In this document: positions 1-6,652 of the stretch, in pieces
Position numbering within the stretch: position 1 is the stretch's first letter
How the letters are laid out: every line of letters starts with the position of its first letter
Assembly: GCF_021554725.1 (NCBI RefSeq)
Contig: NZ_JAIZDP010000001.1
Span: 620,001 to 684,000 of the forward strand
Origin: Sinomonas notoginsengisoli
GTDB lineage: Bacteria > Actinomycetota > Actinomycetes > Actinomycetales > Micrococcaceae
Direction of reading: 5' to 3'
DNA length: 64,000 nucleotides
Notes under the pieces: generated by a model
What the model was told of the DNA's origin: nothing
The model's input: only the letters and a program-made list of their open reading frames with translations
Databases searched by the model: none
Position numbers and translations under genes: made by a program

Positions 1-27
1 GGGCGCTGGATCGAACATCCCGCTCAT
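1..27 (-). CDS. 5' end of an unidentified gene (partial)
   Basis: A minus-strand ATG at 27 opens a reading frame that runs off the left edge (MSGMFDPAP). A Shine-Dalgarno GGGAGG lies 6 bases upstream of the ATG (plus 34-39), so the start is credible. Nine residues are too few to identify the product. A 25-bp palindrome at 109-133 lies in its presumed promoter region and may control it. Confidence 0.5.
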
Positions 28-108
28 GCGCCGCCTCCCTGCCGCAACAGTGCTTCTGCAAACGGCTGTCGGCGCGCTTGCTTTCCCTAACTGCTTTCCG
101 TAACCCTG

Positions 109-133
109 AGTTAAAGTCAATTTGACTCTAACT
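109..133. promoter_or_regulatory. 25-bp palindrome, candidate operator
   Basis: The half AGTTAAAGTCAA (109-120) and the half TTGACTCTAACT (122-133) are inverted copies with one mismatch in 12, around a single central base. The site is AT-rich in a GC-rich region. It lies between the lrp stop and the leftward partial gene, so it most likely regulates that gene. The regulator is unknown; it could be the neighbouring Lrp protein. Confidence 0.5.
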
Positions 134-190
134 AATGATACGCCTCGGCGCAGGCGAGGGCAAAAAGTGACGTTGCGGCGAAGCTGCGGC

Positions 191-661
191 TCAGCCTCTC
201 GCTGCGGCCTCGAGCAGCGGCAGGGTACGTCCCTCGAAATGAGTGTTGAGGACAATCACGGAGGATGAGCGCACCACGGCCCGGGTGGCAGTGACGGCGT
301 CCAGGACGCGCTGGAGGTCCGAGTTCGAGCGGGCCGCGACCCGCGCCATGAGGTCGCTGTCCCCAGAAACGGTATGCACCTCGAGCACCTCGGGGATTCG
401 TGCGAGCGCCGTGGCGACTGCATCGTGCCCCAGGTCCTGGTTGATGGTCAGGAAGCAGAAGGCCAGGACAGGGAACCCGAACGCCTGAGGCTGGGCGTGC
501 GGCGCCCAATGCCCGATGACGCCACTGGCGACCATGCGGTCGAGCCGGGCCTGGACGGTCGCCCGGGCCACCTTGAGGATCCGAGACGCCTCGAGCACGT
601 TCATGCGCTGCTCGTCGGTGAACAGACGAATGATCCTGGCGTCGAGCTCATCGACCTTCAT
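191..661 (-). CDS. Lrp/AsnC family transcriptional regulator
   Basis: 156 aa. Residues 4-50 form the AsnC-type winged HTH and residues about 65-145 the ligand-binding RAM domain, with the conserved GDSDLM at 100-105. The ATG at 661 follows GGAGGA at good spacing, so I prefer it to an upstream start at 724. It is transcribed away from the amino-acid permease at 896, and a 2-oxoacid dehydrogenase operon follows that. In this family such an arrangement suggests an amino-acid-responsive regulator of the neighbouring transport and keto-acid oxidation genes (inference). Palindromes at 718-734 and 771-783 in the divergent gap could be its sites. Confidence 0.88.
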   Translation of the reverse strand: MKVDELDARIIRLFTDEQRMNVLEASRILKVARATVQARLDRMVASGVIGHWAPHAQPQAFGFPVLAFCFLTINQDLGHDAVATALARIPEVLEVHTVSGDSDLMARVAARSNSDLQRVLDAVTATRAVVRSSSVIVLNTHFEGRTLPLLEAAARG

Positions 662-717
662 GCGTTCCTCCAGATGCTGGCAAGGGGTACCCCGAATGCT
701 ACAGATTGATGACCGGC

Positions 718-783
718 TGCGCATGCACTGCGCATTCTGTCAACTGCAGCAGGGTCCAATGAGCGGATACTGCACAGTGTGCA
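718..783. promoter_or_regulatory. Divergent lrp/permease control region with palindromes
   Basis: The 234-base gap between lrp and the permease contains TGCGCA repeated at 718-723 and 729-734. It also contains a perfect 13-bp palindrome, TGCACA-G-TGTGCA, at 771-783. A minus-strand TTGACA lies at 738-743. Lrp-type regulators commonly bind arrays of 13-15 bp palindromes, so these are candidate autoregulatory and operator sites. No convincing -10 box was located. Confidence 0.35.
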
Positions 784-895
784 CAGGCCCGTGAGGTGCA
801 CCACACACGGTCGACACAAAGGCGCTATGGTCATCAGGTCCTCTGGCCCGACGCGACCACCCCACGCGCGGCCACCGCTGATCCGAAAGACGGAA

Positions 896-2314
896 ATGAC
901 AGCTATGCACACGTCAGATGGCCTCGCCACCTCGTCGAAGACGACGCAGGAACCGAGGCTGGGACACTCCATGTCGCCCCGCCAGCTCACGATGATGGGG
1001 CTCGGCAGCGCGATCGGAGCCGGCCTCTTCATCGGCTCCGGAGCAGGGATCCAGGCAGCCGGACCCGCAGTCCTCATCTCCTACCTCGTCGCAGGCACCC
1101 TCATCATCATCGTGATGTGGGCCCTCGGCGAGATGGCTGCCGCGAACCCGAACAGCGGCGCCTTCTCGGTGTACACCGGCAAGGCGCTCGGCCCAGTGGC
1201 AGGCGCGACCATCGGCTGGCTGTGGTGGGCCCAGCTCGTGGTTGTGATCGCCGCTGAGGCGCTCGGCGCAGCCGGTCTCCTGGCCACAGTCTTCCCCATG
1301 CTGCCGGTATGGCTCATGGCCCTGATCTTCATGGGCTTCTTCACGGCAGTGAACCTCACGGGCGTGCGGAACTTCGGCGAGTTCGAGTTCTGGTTCGCCC
1401 TGCTCAAGGTCGCAGCGATCGTCGCCTTCCTCCTTGTCGGTGCCGCCCTGCTCCTCGGCTGGATCCCCAATGCCTCCTCCCCCGGCCTGAGCCACTTCGC
1501 CATCGACAGCGGTTTCGCACCCAACGGCATGGCGGGTATTGCCACAGGCCTGTTCGTCGTGGCCTTCGCCTTTGGCGGCACCGAGATTGTCTCGGTTGCT
1601 GCAGCCGAGACGCGAGACCCCGAGCGCAGCGTAGGCCGTGCGGTCCGCACGGTCGTGTGGCGCATCATGGTCTTCTATGTGGGCTCCATCTTCGTGATCG
1701 CGGCCGTGATCCCGTGGAACTCTCCCGAATTGAAGAGCCCGTTCGCCGGCGTCCTCGACATGGCAGGCCTTCCCGGCGCCGCGACCGTCATCACCCTCGT
1801 GGCCGTCGTTGCCCTGCTCTCGGCTCTCAACGCCAACCTCTACGGCGCCTCGCGCATGATCTTCTCCCTCGCCGAGCGCCAGGAGGCCCCACGCGCCCTC
1901 AAGGCGCTGACCGGTGCCAGGGTTCCCGCACTCGCCGTCGCAGCGTCGGTCGCGTTCGGCTTCATCGCCACCGTCCTCGAGCTGCTGTTCCCGGACCACG
2001 TCCTGCCGCTCCTGCTCAATTTCGTGGGCTCCACGTGCCTCGTCGTCTGGGGCTCGGCCCTCGTCTCCCAGATCATCCTCCGCCGCAGGGCGGACGCCGC
2101 CGGCACGCGGCTGCCCCTCCGGATGGCCGGATTCCCGTGGCTCTCGGGGTTCGGAGTCCTGCTCCTCGCGGCGACCTTCGCCGTGGGCCTTGCGGGTGCC
2201 GACAGCCGCACGCAGCTGTTGAGCACCTTCGCCCTCGTGGCCGTTATTGCGGGCGGGTCGTGGCTGCGCCGACGCTCACTTGCGAACCAGCCGGCAGGGC
2301 CAGCACGCGGCTGA
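896..2314 (+). CDS. Amino-acid permease (APC superfamily, AAT/GABA permease type)
   Basis: 472 aa from ATG 896; an in-frame ATG at 905 is an alternative. About 12 hydrophobic segments are visible. The N-terminal consensus GLGSAIGAGLFIGSG (35-49) is the substrate-binding unwound helix of APC amino-acid transporters. It probably imports an amino acid by proton symport at the cytoplasmic membrane. It is divergent from the Lrp gene and upstream of the 2-oxoacid dehydrogenase operon. This suggests uptake of an amino acid whose keto acid is oxidised by that complex (inference). Substrate specificity cannot be read from the sequence. Confidence 0.9.
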   Translation: MTAMHTSDGLATSSKTTQEPRLGHSMSPRQLTMMGLGSAIGAGLFIGSGAGIQAAGPAVLISYLVAGTLIIIVMWALGEMAAANPNSGAFSVYTGKALGPVAGATIGWLWWAQLVVVIAAEALGAAGLLATVFPMLPVWLMALIFMGFFTAVNLTGVRNFGEFEFWFALLKVAAIVAFLLVGAALLLGWIPNASSPGLSHFAIDSGFAPNGMAGIATGLFVVAFAFGGTEIVSVAAAETRDPERSVGRAVRTVVWRIMVFYVGSIFVIAAVIPWNSPELKSPFAGVLDMAGLPGAATVITLVAVVALLSALNANLYGASRMIFSLAERQEAPRALKALTGARVPALAVAASVAFGFIATVLELLFPDHVLPLLLNFVGSTCLVVWGSALVSQIILRRRADAAGTRLPLRMAGFPWLSGFGVLLLAATFAVGLAGADSRTQLLSTFALVAVIAGGSWLRRRSLANQPAGPARG

Positions 2315-2363
2315 GCCACACACGGCCGAAACCGCAGTGCCCGGCCTGACCCAACGAGCCCTC

Positions 2364-2411
2364 GGCGGGGCCCGGAACCACCGCATCCAGCGCGTGGGTC
2401 CGGGCCCCGCC
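2364..2411 (+). terminator. GC-rich hairpin after the permease gene
   Basis: GGCGGGGCCCGGAACC (2364-2379) pairs with GGTCCGGGCCCCGCC (2397-2411) as a stem of about 15 bp with one bulge and a 17-base loop. There is no T-run, so it may be a Rho-assisted or actinobacterial I-shaped terminator. Confidence 0.55.
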
Positions 2412-2481
2412 AGTCTCACCCCGACGCCGGTGTGCACGATGCTCAGTGACGTGGAACACCAACTCTCCTCGAGTAAACAAA

Positions 2482-2503
2482 ATGTCTAGTTAATAGTGGA
2501 CAT
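2482..2503. promoter_or_regulatory. Palindrome ATGTC-N12-GACAT upstream of the dehydrogenase promoter
   Basis: ATGTC at 2482-2486 and GACAT at 2499-2503 are inverted half-sites in an AT-rich stretch immediately upstream of the -35 box at 2505. The position suits an activator or a repressor of the E1 alpha operon. The Lrp protein at 191-661 is the nearest candidate (inference). Confidence 0.4.
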
Positions 2504-2504
2504 A

Positions 2505-2533
2505 TTGCACAGAATGAGGTGCGGATCTACCGT
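2505..2533 (+). promoter_or_regulatory. Leaderless promoter of the dehydrogenase operon
   Basis: TTGCAC (2505-2510), a 17-base spacer and TACCGT (2528-2533) form a sigma-70-type promoter. The -10 box ends 6 bases before ATG 2540, so transcription should begin at the start codon. This decides the start of the E1 alpha gene. Confidence 0.6.
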
Positions 2534-2539
2534 CGTGCT

Positions 2540-3673
2540 ATGCAGACTTCAGTACCTCCGAGGATGACGGTTGGCCGCGCCGGACGCGCCGGGGCACCCC
2601 CAAGGCCCGTCCCCGACCTGCCCGAGGCCGCCCGCGTGACAGGCGACGAGCTCCTGGAGCTCTACCGGCTCATGACGGCCGTGCGGCACCTCGACCAGGC
2701 GGCCATCGCCTGGCAGCGTCAGGGCATCCTGCCCGCCTACGCTCCCGAGCTCGGCCAAGAGGCCGCCCAGGTGGGCTCGGCCCTCGCGATGGACCTCTCC
2801 CGCGACTTCATCTTTCCCACGTACCGCGAGATGGGCGTGGCCCGGGCCGCAGGCGTGGACATGGTGCAGTACATGGCCACCCACCTCGCCACCTGGCACG
2901 GGGGTCTCTGGGATCCCACTGCAGCGCACGTCGCCCCGATCCAGGCCGTGGTGGGCGGTTCCGTACTGCACGCTGTGGGCTGGGCGCACGGCCAGACGCT
3001 CCAGGCCAGTTCCGTGGCTCTGGGCGCCGGCCCCGCAGCGCGTGCCCGGGACGGGCTGGCCGTGGCCCTCACGTACTTCGGAGACGGCGCCTCGAGCCAG
3101 GGCGACGTGCACGAGGCCATGAACTTCGCGGCTGTCTTCAAGGCGCCTGTCGTGTTCTTCGTCCAGAACAACGGCTGGGCCATCTCGGTGCCGACAGAAC
3201 GGCAGGTGGCCGGTGGGAGCGTCGCCGCCCGCGGAGCCGGCTACGGTATCCCGGCACTCCAGATCGACGGCAACGAGGCCGCCGCCGTGCTCGAGGCGGC
3301 CCGGCGCGCCGTCGCCCATGCCCGGGCGGGCCGCGGCCCCGTGATCGTCGAGGCCATGACCTACCGCCGCGGGCCGCATGCGACAAGCGACGACCCAGGT
3401 CGCTACCGCACGCTCGACGAGGAGCGAACCGACGGCGGCGCCGACCCGATCGCCCGGCTGCGCGAGCGCATCCTGGCGGCCGGCATCGCGGACGAGGCGA
3501 CGCTCGACGCCCGCGATGCCAAGGCCGCGGCGGAGGCCGAGGAGGTCCGCACCGGCGTCCTCTCCCTGGGGCCGCGCCCCGGCGCGGAGATGTTCGACCT
3601 CGTCTTCGACGAGCCCACTCACGAGCTACAGCGCCAGAAGAGCCAATGGCGCGAGGAGTCCGAACATGCCTGA
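2540..3673 (+). CDS. 2-oxoacid dehydrogenase E1 component, alpha subunit
   Basis: 377 aa. Thiamine-diphosphate-dependent E1 alpha that decarboxylates a 2-oxo acid and, with E1 beta, transfers the acyl group to lipoamide. The ThDP motif runs from GDG (about 181-183) to NN (about 210-211). The phosphorylation-loop region contains HATSDD (about 280-285), typical of branched-chain 2-oxoacid dehydrogenases rather than acetoin enzymes. I chose ATG 2540 because a leaderless promoter ends 6 bases upstream; a GTG at 2519 would add 7 residues. It overlaps E1 beta by 8 bases. The partner E2 is atypical (see 4732-5951), so substrate assignment is open. Confidence 0.9.
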   Translation: MQTSVPPRMTVGRAGRAGAPPRPVPDLPEAARVTGDELLELYRLMTAVRHLDQAAIAWQRQGILPAYAPELGQEAAQVGSALAMDLSRDFIFPTYREMGVARAAGVDMVQYMATHLATWHGGLWDPTAAHVAPIQAVVGGSVLHAVGWAHGQTLQASSVALGAGPAARARDGLAVALTYFGDGASSQGDVHEAMNFAAVFKAPVVFFVQNNGWAISVPTERQVAGGSVAARGAGYGIPALQIDGNEAAAVLEAARRAVAHARAGRGPVIVEAMTYRRGPHATSDDPGRYRTLDEERTDGGADPIARLRERILAAGIADEATLDARDAKAAAEAEEVRTGVLSLGPRPGAEMFDLVFDEPTHELQRQKSQWREESEHA

Positions 3674-4739
3674 GATCATCACCGACACCCGCGAGCTCTC
3701 CCTGCAGGGAGCCCTCAACCTCGCACTCGACGAGCTCCTCGCCGAGGATCCGAAGGTCCTGGTCCTTGGCGAGGATGTCGGCACCCTCGGCGGTGTCTTC
3801 CGCGTCACGAACGGGCTCGCCGTCGCGCACGGGGCTGAGCGCGTGTTCGACACGCCCCTGGCCGAGTCCGGCATCCTCGGCATGTCGATCGGCCTCGCCA
3901 TGGCCGGCTTCCGGCCCGTGCCCGAGGTCCAGTTCGACGGCTTCGCGTACCCCGCGATGAATCAGATCGTCACTCAGCTGGCCCGCATGCACTACCGCTC
4001 GCGCGGCACCATTCCCATGCCGGTCACCCTGCGCGTGCCGAGCTTCGGGGGGATCCGTGCCCCCGAGCACCACGGGGAGAGCCTCGAGGCCGTCTTCGCG
4101 CACGTGCCGGGCCTCAAGGTCGTCTCCCCCGCCGACCCGCAGCAGGGCTACACGCTGCTCAAGGCTGCGGTGCGCATGAACGATCCCGTCATGTTCATGG
4201 AGCCCAAGTCCCGCTACTGGCAGAAGGGCCCGGTGGTCACGGAGCTGGAGAGCGCCGACGCGGAGGCTAGGGGCGCGCACGACGGCGACGCCTCGCCGTC
4301 GGCCGCCGCCGCGCCCGAGGCGTGGAAGGCGACCGGGGCACGCGTCGCCCGACCGGGACGGCACCTCACCCTCGTCGCCTGGGGGGCCATGGTGGCCCGC
4401 TGCCTGCAGGTCGCCGAGCTCGCCGCCGAGGACGGCATCGACGTCGAGGTCCTCGACCTCCGCTGGCTCAAGCCGATCGATGCCGAGGCTCTGGCGACGT
4501 CCGTCGCCAAGACGCGCCGCGCCGTCGTCGTGCACGAGGCACCGCTCACCGCCGGCCTGGGCGCGGAAGTGGCCCAGCTCATCACCGAGCGCTGCTTCCG
4601 CACGCTCAAAGCGCCCGTCGAGCGCGTGACCGGCTTCGACGTGCCCTACCCGTCAGGCGACCTGGAGGACGAGTACATCCCGAATGTCGACCGCATCCTG
4701 TTCGGCATCCAGAGAGTATTGGAGTACAAGCGTGGCTGA
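3666..4739 (+). CDS. 2-oxoacid dehydrogenase E1 component, beta subunit
   Basis: 357 aa. Transketolase-like pyrimidine-binding domain (LGEDVG at 34-39, catalytic-region Glu at about 67, HH at 135-136) followed by the C-terminal transketolase domain from about residue 230. An Ala/Ser/Asp-rich insert at about 197-225 separates the two and is longer than usual. The ATG follows GAGGAG at 8 bases and overlaps the E1 alpha stop, so the subunits are translationally coupled. It completes the ThDP active site at the alpha/beta interface. Confidence 0.92.
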   Translation: MPEIITDTRELSLQGALNLALDELLAEDPKVLVLGEDVGTLGGVFRVTNGLAVAHGAERVFDTPLAESGILGMSIGLAMAGFRPVPEVQFDGFAYPAMNQIVTQLARMHYRSRGTIPMPVTLRVPSFGGIRAPEHHGESLEAVFAHVPGLKVVSPADPQQGYTLLKAAVRMNDPVMFMEPKSRYWQKGPVVTELESADAEARGAHDGDASPSAAAAPEAWKATGARVARPGRHLTLVAWGAMVARCLQVAELAAEDGIDVEVLDLRWLKPIDAEALATSVAKTRRAVVVHEAPLTAGLGAEVAQLITERCFRTLKAPVERVTGFDVPYPSGDLEDEYIPNVDRILFGIQRVLEYKRG

Positions 4740-5061
4740 GATTTCCTTCCCCCTCCCCGACCTCGGCGAAGGCCTCATCGAGGCCACCGTGCTCGACTGG
4801 CTCGTCGCCGAGGGCGACCAGGTCGAGCGCAACCAGCCGATGGTCGAGGTTGAGACCACCAAGTCCGCCCTCGAGCTGCCGTCACCGCAGGCAGGCGTCG
4901 TCAAGAAGGTGTACGGCGCGCCCGGCGAGGTCATCAAGGTCGGCGAGCCCCTCATCGTGTTCGAGGTCGCGGACGAAACGGCCGGGATCGTGGGCACGGT
5001 CCCCTCAGAGGGCACGCCGAAGCGGCGCGTGCGCCTGAACACCCCTCTGGACGAGGATTGA
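4732..5061 (+). CDS. Stand-alone lipoyl-domain protein (E2 without acyltransferase domain)
   Basis: 109 aa starting at a GTG that overlaps the E1 beta stop. Residues 3-80 form one biotinyl/lipoyl domain. The lipoylated Lys is at 44 in ETTKSAL, and the family signature DLGEG is at 10-14. After it come only about 29 residues, with no peripheral-subunit-binding domain and no CoA acyltransferase domain. A normal E2 is 400 aa or longer. The next gene is an alpha/beta hydrolase, so the pair resembles a split version of AcoC, the acetoin dehydrogenase E2, which is a lipoyl domain fused to an alpha/beta hydrolase (known family architecture). No E3 gene is present nearby. Confidence 0.88.
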   Translation: MAEISFPLPDLGEGLIEATVLDWLVAEGDQVERNQPMVEVETTKSALELPSPQAGVVKKVYGAPGEVIKVGEPLIVFEVADETAGIVGTVPSEGTPKRRVRLNTPLDED

Positions 5062-5951
5062 TGCAGGGGTCCACGCTGGACCTCGAAGGAGCACGCGGTG
5101 CGGCCGCGGTCGATGAGGAGATGGCGCACATGATGGCAGGGCAGCACGCGGGAACCGCGGTCCAGCACACAGTCGAAGGCACGGATCCGGGGCTCCACCT
5201 GGTCGTGGCCGAGCCCGAGTCCCCCGCCGCGCTCCCGCCCGTGCTCCTGATCCACGGATTCGCCTCCTCAGTGGCGCTCAACTGGGAGCAGAGCGGGTGG
5301 ATTTCAGCGCTGCTCGAGGCAGGGCGGCGCGTGATCGCCGTCGACCTTCCGGGCCACGGTGCGAGTGCGGCGCCCGAAGACGTCGACTCGTACACCCCGG
5401 GACGGATCCGAGCCGACCTCCTGCAGATCGTCACCGATGCGGGTGCGAGGCCGATCTCGGACATGCGGCGGGACAGCGGGCTCGACGTGATCGGGTACTC
5501 GCTCGGCTCGCGGCTCGCCTGGGAGTTCGGGGCAACCCAGCCCGCCCTCGTGCGGCGCCTCGTGCTCGGGGGCCCGTCGAGCCGTGACCCACTCGCGGAG
5601 TTCGACCTCCCGGCCGCCCAGCGGTTCCTCGCCGATGGGACGCCGGTCGAGGACGCCTCCACGGCCAATCTGGTGGCCATAGCGCAGGCTTCCCCCGCGT
5701 CCGACATGTACGCGCTCCTCTCGCTCGTGGAGGGCATCAAGGAGGAGCCGTTCGATGCGGCCGAGGCGGTGCCCCTTCAGCCGGTCCTCATGGTCGCGGG
5801 CGAGAAGGACGAGCGCGTCGCCGCCCTCGAGGTCCTGAAGGGCCTCGCCCCCTCCGCCGAGGTCCTCGTGGTCCCCGGGCGCAATCACGTCAATGTGGTC
5901 ACGGCGCGGGCGTTCAAACAGGCTGCGATCGATTTCCTCGCCCGGCCCTGA
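5061..5951 (+). CDS. Alpha/beta-fold hydrolase, AcoC C-terminal-domain-like
   Basis: 296 aa. Oxyanion HG at 65-66, nucleophile Ser147 in GYSLGS, acid Asp250 (GEKDERV) and His276 (GRNHVN) form a complete triad. The ATG at 5061 sits one base inside the stop of the lipoyl gene, with GAGGA upstream, so it is translationally coupled. By analogy with AcoC it could accept or release the acyl group from the lipoyl carrier (inference). A general esterase role is also possible. Confidence 0.8.
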   Translation: MQGSTLDLEGARGAAAVDEEMAHMMAGQHAGTAVQHTVEGTDPGLHLVVAEPESPAALPPVLLIHGFASSVALNWEQSGWISALLEAGRRVIAVDLPGHGASAAPEDVDSYTPGRIRADLLQIVTDAGARPISDMRRDSGLDVIGYSLGSRLAWEFGATQPALVRRLVLGGPSSRDPLAEFDLPAAQRFLADGTPVEDASTANLVAIAQASPASDMYALLSLVEGIKEEPFDAAEAVPLQPVLMVAGEKDERVAALEVLKGLAPSAEVLVVPGRNHVNVVTARAFKQAAIDFLARP

Positions 5952-5973
5952 CTCGCAGCAGACCCCGGCCCCG

Positions 5974-6480
5974 TCACGGCGTGGACTCGGTGCTCCTGGG
6001 GCCGAAGTATGGCCGCGCAGCGCGGCTCCACAGCAGCCCCACGGGCACGAAGACCAGAAGGACAGTGACGCCCTGGGTCAGGACAGTGCCGGCGGCGGAG
6101 AGGAGAACGGTTCCGAACGGAAGCTGGTGCGGCGTGTACCGGCCGGAATCGATGAGGCCTAGGACCATGGCGGCGAACATCAGGACGAGCGCGACTGCGG
6201 GAACAAGTGTGACGACGAGCCGCGGCCATCGCCCGCCGCGGCGCAGGGACAGGGCACAGACGATGTCGGTGAGGCTGGCGAGGATCATGACCGAATAGAT
6301 GGTCATGGCCGGCAGCGCGGTCATCGGGGACACGGATCCACTCATCCCCAACAGGAAGACGAAGGTCGGCACCGCGGTCAACAGGCCTGCTGCCCCCAGG
6401 GCAAGAAGGATCCACACGGCGGCCTTCTTGCGTGCTGGGAGTTCAGCCCAAGTGCGCGGGGCAACGGTCTTCTCACTCAT
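5974..6480 (-). CDS. Small multi-spanning membrane protein, unknown function
   Basis: 168 aa from ATG 6480. Four hydrophobic segments are visible (about 20-45, 50-75, 85-110 and 125-150), with a short charged N-terminus and no recognisable catalytic motif. No good Shine-Dalgarno precedes the ATG; an in-frame start 30 codons upstream exists but would add a non-hydrophobic Arg/Pro-rich leader. It converges on the hydrolase gene with a gap of about 22 bases. I do not recognise a family. Confidence 0.6.
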   Translation of the reverse strand: MSEKTVAPRTWAELPARKKAAVWILLALGAAGLLTAVPTFVFLLGMSGSVSPMTALPAMTIYSVMILASLTDIVCALSLRRGGRWPRLVVTLVPAVALVLMFAAMVLGLIDSGRYTPHQLPFGTVLLSAAGTVLTQGVTVLLVFVPVGLLWSRAARPYFGPRSTESTP

Positions 6481-6580
6481 GCGTTGACGATGGGAGCGCC
6501 GGTCGTCAAGGGTTAGAGCACGAGGTCCCGGATTCGTCGGCGGCAGGGGTTGACGGCTTGGGTGTTCCACGGCACACTGG

Positions 6581-6605
6581 ATCGTATACGATGATCGTAT
6601 ACGAT
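6581..6605. promoter_or_regulatory. Tandem GntR-type operators upstream of the hpa operon
   Basis: The 12-bp perfect palindrome ATCGTATACGAT occurs twice, at 6581-6592 and 6594-6605, with a 13-bp period. It fits the TNGT-N-ACNA pattern of FCD-type GntR regulators, and a GntR/FCD gene is the second gene of the operon just downstream (8233). Autoregulated repression relieved by a pathway intermediate is the likely role (inference). A TTGACG at 6550-6555 may be a -35 box. Confidence 0.7.
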
Positions 6606-6652
6606 TTGGCTCCCTCTGAGATGAGGGGCTGCAACTCGAGGGAGAGGGACCC

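Noticed and set aside
6581-6605. Tandem ATCGTATACGAT considered as an attachment or recombination site
   Set aside because: No integrase or mobile gene is nearby, and a GntR/FCD regulator in the operon explains the motif better.
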